Of a stretch of DNA of 64,000 bases, positions 11,971 through 22,116 are shown in pieces. The first letter of the stretch is position 1; each line of letters starts with the position of its first letter. A program made the translations under genes and the position numbers. A model generated the notes under the pieces. That model was not told where the DNA came from, ran no database searches, and saw only the letters and a list, made by a program, of their open reading frames with translations. Origin of the DNA: Litoditis marina (lineage: Eukaryota; Nematoda; Chromadorea; Rhabditida; Rhabditidae); contig OZ038434.1 of NCBI GenBank assembly GCA_964036275.1, positions 5,475,060 to 5,539,059 of the forward strand, given 5' to 3'.

Positions 11971-12370
11971 GCGAGGGAGCATTGCTATATACAAGTTCTC
12001 GTCAGCCGTGTCTGAGTGTACTCCGTTGTGCTTTTGTATCTTTTAGTTCTCATGTGTGTGTTTCGTGTTCACATACAACTCTTATACGTTTTACCTAAAC
12101 TTCTAAAATGACTTTTTGTGTTTGTAAGATGAATTTTTTTGTAGCGTAATTCAATATAGAACTAAGGCTGCGTTCATGAATATTTTGGTTTATCTAGTTC
12201 TTCATACAAACGGGAGCAATGATTGCCCCCTTTTACAGATGAAACTCGATCAATGCCTTGACATTGCACAGAGAATGTGTATGCTAGTAACAATACCTGA
12301 TCACTCACTCAACGTATTTCATACCCTTCTTATTAATTTTCTCCAATGTTCCAATCCTACTAACCCTTTC

Positions 12371-12445
12371 AGTGACCCGGATGCCGAATTCGATGCAAAT
12401 GGGGAGTATTCCTCTCGCTACTACTCACAAATGTCTCGATATTGA
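12371..12445 (+). CDS. Possible orphan terminal exon
   Basis: After a good acceptor (ACCCTTTCAG) comes an open stretch reading DPDAEFDANGEYSSRYYSQM and then SRY and a TGA stop. Its acidic-to-aromatic composition and mixed codons look more like coding DNA than the AT-rich surroundings. A short upstream piece starting MKLDQCLDIAQR at 12240 could be spliced to it through a ~95 nt intron (donor GTGTAT), in frame. No known family is recognised and no further upstream exon is visible. It may be an alternative 3' end of a neighbouring gene, a decayed paralogue or chance. Confidence 0.25.
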   Translation, partial: SDPDAEFDANGEYSSRYYSQMSRY

Positions 12446-13565
12446 ACTACCTCTTCCTATTGGTCTAAACCAATCTTACACTCTACAAAAGTTACAGTAT
12501 AGTACAGTGGATGAAATTATGAATCGGTTCTGAAGGTAAATTTAGCAATACGGCCTGTTTTTGTAGAATTGGTTGGTCCCTCGCATTATTTTTATTCAAA
12601 ACCTATTTTTGTTTAAAACTTCATGAACACTTAGTGCGGAAAACAGGAGAACCTTAATTGACAGTTTATGTTTACCCGTACCTCTACTGTCTGGTATTTT
12701 TCGTATATGGACCTTACCAATCAAAGGTATTCTCTCTCGAAACGTGTGAAAAACCTCACATATCGTAGAAAAGTGAGATGAAATGATTACCTTTGAGCTG
12801 AGCTATCTGTTCAATTTTTTTTGTTGTATTTGCGTTTTAATTAATTTTATCATCGTTGTTGTTTATATTGTGAAAATGAAGATTCGAGGTAGTACTGATT
12901 GTTTTAAACAACTGATCCAAACCAGGTGAGATGGTGGCTCCGATTTACGTGGGTATAATTTGGTATGAATGGTGCTTCATGTCCAAGGGAAAAATCAGAC
13001 TGTAGTTTTCATTTCAAACTGTGTGTTAGCTTCATGAAACGAGAGTACTTTCCATGTTATTCAAATGGTATAAGTAGGTTTTAATGGGTCAGCCGGAAAA
13101 AATATGCCGGAATGGAGCCATTCGAGCGGTAAAAACTCGAACGAATCTGGCGTTGCATCGGGCGCAGCGCGGAGCGCTGCGCAGATTAGTTTTTGTTCAA
13201 AGGTCTGCAGACAATACAAAACAGTTTATTACAATTTTCTTCAAAGTACTTCGACCATTTCCCTAGATATTTGCATGAATTACTGAAGGGCAACACGTCT
13301 ACAAGAAATTAAGTTCACGTTCCAAGAAAAAATTTGTTGAGAGGAGTTAAAGGACCCAACGTCTCGCAGAAATGGCTTCCGTGCGGGGCGGCGGCGGCGG
13401 CGGCGGCGACAAAAACGACCGAAAATGGTCTCGCAAAAATTATGGGTAGACCGGTTTTGTGAAAATAAAAATGAAAGAAGAGTTAAACGTGTAGTAGGAA
13501 TCATTTTTCCAATGGAGATCTCATGACAGGCGGGTACAGCTTGGTTTTCATTCTTATTCACATGT

Positions 13566-13638
13566 CTGAATGGCGGATTGGATAAAAGCTCTATTTACGC
13601 ACGGCGAACGGAGGTTCGATTTCTGCCTGGAGCACAAA
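13566..13638 (+). other. Degenerate tRNA-like sequence
   Basis: An A-box-like TGGCGGATTGG and a near-perfect B box GGTTCGATTTC lie at tRNA-like spacing, but the T stem and acceptor stem do not pair properly. Probably a tRNA pseudogene or SINE head, not a functional tRNA. Confidence 0.35.
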
Positions 13639-13800
13639 ATTTGCTATCACTTGAACGAGGTTACAACTACACAAACGTTCTGAACTACGGCGCTGTTTAA
13701 AACTTCAATAGAAAAACATAAAATTCCTTGTTTAGATTATTGTTCAAAAATATCATTTTTATCAAAAATGACCGTTACTTCGTAACCAGAGAAAAAGAGT

Positions 13801-14134
13801 TCAATTAGTATAAAAACGAGTGTAAAAAAGTAAAGATTAGTTTTGGATAAACATGTACAAGAAATATAAAAGAAGTCCAATAAAAATATTTTGAGGAAAA
13901 TGCTAATCTCGCTTCTCTTGAAAACAACGGAGTATAAGCTAGATTATTGTGAGTCGCAGTCAGAAGTTTTCTTCCGGTAGCAAAAAACTCGGTATCCTTT
14001 TTTTGAATTTTTAAACCGAGCGAGATTAGACTTTTCCTCAAAATATTTTTATTGGACTTCTTTTATATTTCTTGTACATGTTTATCCAAAACTAATCTTT
14101 ACTTTTTTTACACTCGTTTTTTATACTAATATTG
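13801..14134. mobile_element. Foldback element with ~110 bp inverted arms
   Basis: The left arm (13801 to ~13918) and right arm (~14018 to 14134) are near-perfect inverse copies, including TTTGGATAAACATGTACAAG and AAGTCCAATAAAAATATTTT. A ~100 bp loop separates them. The outer ends are TCAATTAGTAT and ATACTAATATTGA. Long arms and lack of coding capacity fit a non-autonomous foldback transposon. Confidence 0.8.
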
Positions 14135-14639
14135 AAACAGTTCTTCCGTAACCAATTTTCTCTTCAGCCAGGAAGAAAAAGAGAACCGCGAAAATTTTCT
14201 TGGCAAAAAATGCGTCAATCGCTCCCCTGTGAATTGTCCTTTCACGCGTGTACGAGAAAAGACCTTCTAAACGAGGTAGACCGGGAAATTTTCCGGGAAA
14301 AAGAAAACTCGACTCTGTTTAACGTGTATTCAGCCTTACTTTCGAGCTGGATATCTTCATTCTTCCATCTTCGCTGCTCGCAGGTTGTCGTCTCTTCGTC
14401 CTGGTGAGTTGAATGTTCGTTCTTTCATCGGGAAAGTTACTTTTCTGGAATTATTTATTTTTAGAGATTTATTTCTGAAAGTTGCTAGCTGTTCATATTG
14501 CACACAACTTGGCTCAGCTCTACTAATTGTAAACAGTAAAGGTTATCATTTGGAAAATAGTGAACATCTCTCGATAAGTAAATGGAAAGTAGTATCAAAT
14601 TTTTGAGATTCTATATGGAGGTCCCATTTTGATCCATCC

Positions 14640-14998
14640 CGGGGAAAATTGTACAATTGCCCCCCCCCCTCACCTTAAGTCCCCCCCCCCGTAGTACTAT
14701 CACCCCCCTCTCAATACGATTTCCTATAGAGGGGGGGGGGGGGGTGATTGTAAATGGGGGGTGATTGTAAATGGGGGGTAATTGTACAATGTCGACGTTT
14801 AACAATCACCCCCCACAATACAGAATGGGGGGTAATAGTACAACCCCGGACCTGTTTAACAATCGCCCCCCACTCAATCCAAACCTGCAGTAAAGAAGGA
14901 CGTTGTACAATCACCCCCCCCCCCTAGGGGTGGGGGGCGATTGTACTACGGGTCGGATTCCAACCTATTTCGGCTCAAGGGGGGGACGATTGTACAAT
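14640..14998. repeat. Poly-G/poly-C palindromic repeat cluster 1
   Basis: Alternating C-runs (7-9) and G-runs (6-13) are separated by short conserved spacers such as TGATTGTAAATG, TTGTACAATGTCGACG and TTTAACAATC. G-rich and C-rich blocks face each other and can fold into hairpins or G-quadruplexes. It ends in a segment (GGTCGGATTCCAACC, then CGGCTC and GATTGTACAATA) that recurs in intron 3 of the PDZ gene near 16755-16812. It ends just 5' of the PDZ start codon. Confidence 0.8.
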
Positions 14999-15021
14999 AA
15001 ACCCCCATCCCGTATTCCAGA

Positions 15022-18000
15022 ATGAAGTCGACGGATCCTTCCTGCAAGTTTGATCCGTTCAAGAACGAACGCGGATTTCCCTCCGTCATTCCGAGGGAAT
15101 TGATCGAAAAACAGAAATTCAGCATTGAATGGGCTCCTTCAGAGGTGAATAATTTCTCATAGCCATTACGATTTTCAGCAGACTTCAGATTTGCCAAACT
15201 TATAAATTTTGTCTCTCGCCGAAATCGAACCTGCGAGCAAAATGTCCGTAACTAAACGCTTTAGACGCTAACCATTGCGCTACGAGAGCACATATCTGAC
15301 AGGCTTTGGAATGGGTGACATGTACTCCTACACAGCGGCAATTGAGTTATACAGTACCATCCCGCTTTTCCTTTGGCGGCGACCACTTCTTTCGAGCCAA
15401 ACCTCAATAAATAGGAAAATAAAAAAGTTCGCACGTTGATTATCGACATTGATGAAAAAATAGCTCATTTGGCAAACACAATGCGGATAGCTTGAAGTAA
15501 TGAACCGTATGCAAACTAGGTTTACGTTTTGGCCGAAAAAGGTATGTATCAGATTCTCTTGAGCAGCTCTCTCATATTAAATTTTCCCTTCTCTCCCTTC
15601 AAGTTCATCTTTTCCAGTCGACACCTCGCGAGTTCACCGTGACGGGCGGTCTCCTGGTAGTGACGGTTCCCCCCTTCTTCCACCCTCCCCTTGAGTACGG
15701 AGATCACATTGTGTCGATCAATAATGAGCCCATCAAAGATCGCGAACACTTCAAGAAGTTCATGAAACAGACCTGCGAGGCCAAACATCCTACCGTGAGT
15801 TTAATTTTTGCTTTATTAGTTTGTAATTGTTGTGTGTTATCTCAACTGACACTAGTTCGACTGCGGATGTCCGGAAAGTACAGCGAATTGGTTCTGATTA
15901 CCTCCCCCCCCCCCATCGTATCGGTATTCAACTGGCGTTTTCCTGATGTTTTCCTGGAACAGAAAACTGTTCACGAAGATGAAAAGCACATTTCTTACAC
16001 GTTCTCAATGGAAAACAAAAAAATTAACTGCACCTGAAACGAACTTCTATTCCTGGGGCGCCAAGCAGGCGATATTTACTTCTGCCTGACTACTCTTATC
16101 ATGGAACTTCTGTGTATGATAACTGTATTCACCAAACGTTGATTCATAGACGCTGCCCAATTTGCGGTATTATTTGATCTCGATACAAATACACATAATT
16201 GTTCACGAATTTCGACGGAAAGAAGAGAGAGCAAACTACAAAACACCTTCACAGTACTGCTTATGTGTTTTTTCTTTTCTTTAGATGAATGTGAGAACAA
16301 ACGAAATGGAAAATGATATGGTCAAACTATAGCATCATCAACATAATATTGTTTTTATGCACTATCATTCAATGTCAATCGTTCCAGATTTGTTTCGAAG
16401 TTGAGCGTGTGGTCTCGGCGAAGAAGCTGGCTCGTAATGATGCACTGGTGATCGAAGTCATACCGAAGGAGACGGAGCCGCCAACCGCCGGTACGATTTA
16501 TACTGTTTGTCAATCGAACTTCGAACGCTCAAATTGTGCGTTTCTCAGTTCTGCTGTGTTACAGACCTGTTAAACACAGATGAACTCAGAGACGCACAAT
16601 GACAAAGTGGACGATGCCTCATTAGAATGCTAACGTAACGTGACTATTCAATTCACTTCTAGCATCTTGTTTTGGATGAGTTTTCCAGTTGATTCATAGC
16701 TAATATATGACCTACCTTTGTGGCTGTCGCACTCCTCGCGCCTTGAGAGTGTACTACAGGTCGGATTCTACCGTATTCCGGCTCGGGGGTGAGGGAGATA
16801 ATTGTACAATATACCCTTTGTTTTTCAGCACAAAATTCATATGGGGGATCGTAGTTGTGGATTTTTAACTATCGAAAACGTGTTTGTTCTGGTTTTTTTC
16901 TCTCTAAATTCTGTGAAGACTATTCTTCAGAATATCTTATTTCTTTGATTTCCTCCGTTTCAGAAGCTCCCGCCGTGGAGTCCTGCGAGTACTATGCAGG
17001 CGTTCTGGTCATGTTCCCCAAGGCACAGCTAGGACTGGGCATCAAGTCGTTGGACAAAAGGGTACGTTTTCAGACCAAACTATAAACTAAATTTTCACCT
17101 ATTCAGCTTTTTCGCTCCTATTGAGACCTCGGATTTCACAAACACAACATCGTACTGTAGATTACACTTTGGGAATGTGTTAGTATTATCTGAATCCTAC
17201 TCAGTCTGCTGCAATGTCAAGTCCGGTTTCCACTGGTCCGAGTTAGCTCAGTTTGAACTAAGAAGTCTACTTGGTACTGTAACGAGTTTTAGTGGGAATG
17301 ATGTGGAATATTTAAGATATTGACTATGATGGTAATTTTCCAGTACGATCACTTTTTTTAAATGGCAGGGTCTTCTATACTAGACGTAACGTTTTTCTGA
17401 GTTACGTTTCTGAGTTCTGATGTGTTCTACATGCTTTTTTGCAAGTGACTAACTATATATGTACGTGTTTCAGGTGTACATTGAGTCGACTGACAACGGA
17501 TTCCACAGTATTGGTCGTCGAATCTTCTTCATTGGAGACGCCATTCTCTCCGTCGATGGTCAAATCTGTGAATCTGTCAGCAAGACCAGCGAATTCATCA
17601 GAGACGCACTCAAAAATAAGCGAATGGTTGGTTTTGCCACTTTTTCGTGCTTTTTACGTTTTGATAGTACGCAGCACATTTGTACATTTCATTTTCCTCT
17701 GAATGTTTTCTTGTCAGTTACGGCGTGTATTTTCGCCCCATAGCCTAGGCAGGGTTTTGTCGCTTTACCCCTTTGGGTTTTTACATAGTTGTGGACGTTC
17801 TTTGTGTTACATAAAAATGATGATTGTATCAATATTGCAGGCGCGTGTAGTTCTCGAGAGGGCAATCGACCCAATGGCCGTCAACTATGTCAGAAACATC
17901 GTCATGTCGAAACAGAACATCAAAATAGACCCCAAAATGCAGGATGACGTGATCGCGTTGTGCAAGTTCGTTTTTTCTCTTTGTACTTCTGTATTTTTCG

Positions 18001-19472
18001 TCAGGTCAGAATCTGCAGAAACATCTATGTAACTATAAAAATAAAGTGAATATAAATGAAAACGCCTATTATGGAACCATGTTACGGCCAAGTGTGACAT
18101 ACCTCTTTCGAGGATAATGCAGCATTAATCAATGTCATTCTTAGGCGATTGGTACCTCAAAGAAGTTTCCATTATGGATGGATTTTCCACTTTTCTTCAA
18201 TATTTCCTTTGCACAGAATTTGGAAAAACTTTTCGATTTCGATTTCGTTTTCGATTTGGAGAAACTTTGGAAATTTGGAAGTGTTTCGAAATAGACTTAA
18301 AAATAGAAATAGTCTGCTTGCTCCATTCAAGAAATTCAAATAACATCTTTCTGTTCCAAGTTCAATTCTTATATTCCTTCAGAGCACAACTGCGTCAAAT
18401 GAAGAAGGACGCCAAGGACAAGCCCCCACCCCCGGTTCCCATTCTCAAGGAGCCCGGTTCCAACAAGTAGGTTCTAGAAAATTAGAGAAGTGTAATTGTT
18501 CACTTGAAGATATAGTACAGCTGAAACATTGAGAGTGCGTTGAGGACGTAGTTCAAAGTAAAGAAAACAGACAGTTGTTGAAAAATGAACGGTGACGGTT
18601 CTCACACAGCATTGCTCCAGCTGTAGATATACTTTCCGATATCCAAACGATGATTGTATTTGAACTCTAATTGGTACAAATTGTGTTGAATTTGTCATTG
18701 AGAAACTTATTTGCAGAACAAATAATCACGTCGGCTTTGCGAAGACCTCAACCGAGTATGCAATCGGCATGGATCTCCACAACCCGGCTCATCTGGCGGT
18801 CAGTTTAATAACTTTCATTATTATTGCCTTTACCTAGAAAAATACTCTGTGACCGTATTCTGTTAGCTCAAATAGCCACGTTAGAGATTTGATCGATAGA
18901 GTTGTTGTGTTTTGTATAGTTGTGTATACAGAGAAGGGTCAAAGTTTTTCCAATAACATAAGTTGTGCTTGATATAGTAATTTTTTTCTCCCATAGAGCT
19001 CGCTACAAAATTGACCGTTTGCCGTCCACTACGTTTTGATCTACTACGTTTTGATCTAACCCACCTAGGTACTTAGACATGGTGTATGTTGTCTTATCTC
19101 GCTGTGTTCGTAGTTTAATCCCGTTGTTTGTGGTCGAAATTCGTAAATTTAGGTATCGAGATCAGCCTACTACTCAGAGCTGCACGTTTCAGACCACAAC
19201 TAAGAACTGCACGTTTCAGACCACAACTAAGAACTGCACTATGCTGACTACAACTTAGATGTCAACTCAGTTGTACACTTTTCGTACCTCTTCGTACATT
19301 TTCCTCTATTTTACAGAGAGTTCCCAGTCGCGTGCCGGTGCTGATGCCCACCAGCTCGGAACAACAACTGGCTGGAGCGCAGCCTCGAAAGAAGAAGAGC
19401 GTGGCCCAGGCCCGGAAACAAGCCAGTCGGAAGAACGTCCTTCCGCGCAAGAGACCCAGCCAGAATCAGTAG
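15022..19472 (+). CDS. Protein with two PDZ domains and a basic tail
   Basis: Nine exons keep the frame from ATG to TAG (366 aa): 15022-15144, 15618-15794, 16388-16490, 16964-17061, 17474-17626, 17841-17965, 18383-18466, 18717-18798, 19317-19472. PDZ1 spans about residues 30-125, with the PPLEYGDHIVSINNEPI strand pair. PDZ2 spans about 145-228, with the carboxylate-binding loop LGLG at 157-160 and GDAILSVDGQ. A proline patch (KPPPPVP) and a Lys/Arg-rich C-terminus follow. PDZ domains bind C-termini of membrane and signalling proteins, so a scaffold role is inferred; paired PDZ proteins of this layout occur in nematodes. An acceptor (TATTCCAG) lies one base before the ATG, marking it as the likely trans-spliced start. 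Exon 6 uses the unusual donor GTTCGT. The specific partner or orthologue is unknown to me. Confidence 0.85.
15193..15385 (-). mobile_element. tRNA-derived composite SINE in intron 1 of the PDZ gene
   Basis: Read on the minus strand: a 5' module (GCGGGATGGTACTGTATAAC, later GCTGTGTAGGAGTACATGTC), then a tRNA-like part with a perfect A box TAGCGCAATGG and a B box GGTTCGATTTC closed by GCTCTCG/CGAGAGA, then a tail ending AAATTTATAAGTTTGGCA. The same three modules in the same order occur at 27176-27370. Confidence 0.8.
16497..16667 (+). mobile_element. CACGTGA MITE, copy f, with an internal palindrome
   Basis: Starts TATACTGTTTGTCAATCG and ends AATTCACTTCTAGCAT. Unlike other copies it carries the core in both orientations, TTGTGCGTTTCTCAGTTCTG and then AACTCAGAGACGCACAA, forming a long hairpin. 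It begins within 10 nt of the donor of PDZ exon 3. Confidence 0.75.
19180..19245 (+). repeat. Short tandem duplication in intron 8 of the PDZ gene
   Basis: The unit CTGCACGTTTCAGACCACAA followed by CTAAGAA is present twice with a truncated third copy (unit ~28 bp). Confidence 0.7.
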
Positions 19473-19639
19473 ATTCTCCATCGATTTCTGTCTTTTTCAT
19501 GTATTTCACCGGCATCTTTGTATAAAGGTTTAAGTTGTCAGATTGTGTTAATGTGAAAGTAACGATCTAATTTTTATGAAAAGAAGTTAGAGAAAATCCG
19601 CCAGAATAGAACATAGAGGTACAGAGGGAAGGGAAAATT

Positions 19640-21115
19640 TTACTTTCGCCCCCCACCGTACAATCGCACCCCCCCCCCCGTGATAGTTTGGCCCCCCACC
19701 CGCACTAGTTTCAACAGAAAATGATGGGGGGTAAAAGGTAAATGTATGGTAGGGTGGGGGAATAAAGTAAAATGTCGACATTGCACAATCACCCCCCACT
19801 AACGTAAATTGGGGGGTGAAAGTAACATGAAAGTAACATGGGAACAATGTAGAGTTACCCCCCACTTTTCCAAAACTGTATTGGGCGAGGGGAAGTGTAT
19901 AGTGACCCCCCACCCGCGCACCGTAACCGCGCACTGTGACGCGACCGCGCCGCGTGTAATTGGTTGCGTAGGTTGACTGAGTATCCGCTGTATTAGGTAG
20001 CGTTTGAAAAATTTACGAATTTAATAATTTCTTTTTGTTATGTTTATTGTATTTGTTTTTTTGTAATAAGTTTAATTATCATGCATTTATGATTCTTGTT
20101 GATGCGTTTTTTATGTGATGCGCCTTTGTTGCTTTCATGGATTCATGGATGATAAATTATAGTTTATTTTCAGGTTGCTGTAGGTAATGGAGTTGTCTAA
20201 AGTTTGCAGGTGGGGGGGTGTGACCCACTTTGCAGGTGGGGGGGGGGGGTGTGACTACAGTGTACCTCTACCCCCCCCACTCGGGGGTGGGGGGTACAAG
20301 TAAAGTGTATTTGTACCCCCCCCACCCCCGAGTGGGGGGTAGAGGTACACTGCTCATTCCAAACTAAAAATATGTTGTTGGGGGGGGGTAAGTGTACATG
20401 ATTGCCGGGGGTGTAGATTTGCCCCCCACTTTCTATTGTGGGGGGTAAGAAGTAACTATCTACAATGTACCTTTACCCCCCACCCTCAATGTACTTATAC
20501 CCCCCACCTAGAAGAGATTTTGGTGCTTTTAGCTTGGGTGGGGGGTCAGACTACCACGGGGGGGGTCAAACATAGGGGGGGGGGTAACTCTACATTTTTC
20601 CCTGCAATTTTTAACAATCGCCCCCCACCCTTGTAATTCTTAGTTGAAACGGAACCATGTTACTTTCACCCCCCCCCCCCCCCCCCTGGTGGGGGGTGAA
20701 AGTAACACAGGACCTATTTCGGTTAAAACGAAAAATGTGGGGGGCGAAAGTTAAATAGTCCCAGAGGGAACAATGACTTTTTACCCCCCCCCCCCCCACC
20801 TTACTGAAATTGTATTGCGTTTGGGGAATTGTAGTTTGACCCCTCCCCACTGGGGGGGAGGGGTGATAATTCAATTTATCACTTGTAATACAAACGTTTG
20901 AGGGTGGGGGGGGGGGGTAAAAAGTAAACATTTCCGGTATTGAAGTTCAGCCCCCCCCCCCCCCCCCCCTACTTTACCTCCCGCCGACCCAGGGGGGTAA
21001 ATAGTAAATGTCGAAGTTGATTTTTGACCCCCTCCTAGATTTTCAGGGTTTTAGCTTGGGTGGGGGTTGAAGTGCTACGGGGGGCGGGACTCAACTAAAG
21101 TGGGGGGCGATACTT
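19640..21115. repeat. Poly-G/poly-C palindromic repeat cluster 2
   Basis: About 1.5 kb of G-runs and C-runs of 6-19 bases separated by 10-60 base spacers. A conserved spacer AAAATGTCGACATTGCACAA matches one in cluster 1 (14796 region). The best palindrome is 20260-20351: arms of ~40 bp containing TGTACCTCTAC, CACTCGGGGGTGG and GGGTACA in inverted order. Small ORFs here are Pro/Gly-rich artefacts. Confidence 0.85.
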
Positions 21116-22047
21116 CAATTTTCCCGGTACAGAATACATAAATAGACAAATACATGATTCTTTTTGGTCGCTACCGCCAGCCATATTGAATGGCTCAAAT
21201 TAAACAACAGCAGATCAAAACAATGGCTTTCAGACTGCCAACTTCCAAGGCAAAGCGTATGATATTCTTTGTGTAATCGTTGAACAAAGTTGTTTTCATT
21301 CGTACGTGGAGTTCTACAGTAACCAACTACACATTCTAATGATTGTTATCACTGCCAACCATCCTTTATCAAACTGGTTTCTCACATCCCAATTTAACAA
21401 GGGCACGGAGCCAGTCACAACAATCATAATGTTTTCCGCCAAAACATTAGAAGGTAAGAATATATTCAGGGAACTTTTCTTGCAAAATGACCACATCAAT
21501 CAATATTTAGACATTCTTTATACGGTTTAATGATTAAATAATGAATAAACTCGCTGAAACACTGCATAATTGCAACGTCATTCATTGACAGTCAGCTGAT
21601 AGTACGGCGCCGGCATATTGGTAACCCGTACTAGATACGGCGCAGTCAGGGACGCAGTCAACATTCGTTTGATTGCGCAGGGCTGTGATGAAAAAAAGTT
21701 CTCGAGAGATCCAATTCCTTGTGGGAAATTGCTTTTTAACTCTGATGCCCTTTTACCAAATAATGTGTTGTGAAATAACGGGAGAGAAAAAAAGAGAAAA
21801 GGAAAAAAGAGAGGGAGAGTTTTTCAACGAATGAATGAATTCATAAGCAGTTGTTTTTCATGCACACTTCTCTCTCTAGCAATGTACATGTACAATAAAC
21901 CCTAGTAATCCGAAACCAAAGCAGGTTTTTTATTGATAATTCAGTAGCCATTTAGTAGTGATTTGATAACGGTTTAGCAAATGGCTAATAAGTTTTCTCT
22001 CTTGAACATTGACCACATCAATCACACGTGTTCCGGAGCTACAACAG

Positions 22048-22107
22048 TTTATTTGCTACTCGAGTGGGGCATATACCATGGAACTACATTCGTTTCGTAC
22101 ATTTATT
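22048..22107 (-). terminator. Polyadenylation signals of the myosin gene
   Basis: On the minus strand AATAAA occurs at 22107-22102, ten bases after the stop codon, and again at 22053-22048 (CAAATAAACTG). The second leaves a more usual 3'UTR length. Confidence 0.5.
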
Positions 22108-22116
22108 ACTAGTCAT

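Larger units (their letters stand above)
12446..15021. other. Intergenic region between the bestrophin and PDZ genes
   Basis: No gene is supported. It holds a perfect 9-bp-stem GC hairpin (GCGCAGCGC GGA GCGCTGCGC, about 13159-13179), a CGG-repeat stretch near 13384-13409, a tRNA-like relic (13566-13638), a long foldback element (13801-14134) and a G/C-homopolymer palindrome cluster (14640-14998). A 25-codon open frame beginning MASVRGGGGGGG at 13371 crosses the CGG repeat; nothing shows that it is expressed. Confidence 0.5.
19473..22116. other. Intergenic region between the convergent PDZ and myosin genes
   Basis: No gene is supported. It is dominated by the second poly-G/poly-C cluster (19640-21115). 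The rest (21120-22116) is AT-rich with short GC-rich patches (CGGCGCCGGC at ~21607) and the 3'UTR of the myosin gene. Confidence 0.5.

Noticed and set aside
13280..13561. 93-aa minus-strand frame with an Arg run, and a short Gly-run frame starting at 13371
   Set aside because: Both are produced by a CGG trinucleotide repeat; no exon context or conservation is visible.
14611..14914. Minus-strand frames rich in Pro and Gly
   Set aside because: They cross the poly-G/poly-C cluster; composition is set by the homopolymers.
19587..20931. Gly/Pro-rich frames on both strands
   Set aside because: Same poly-G/C artefact.
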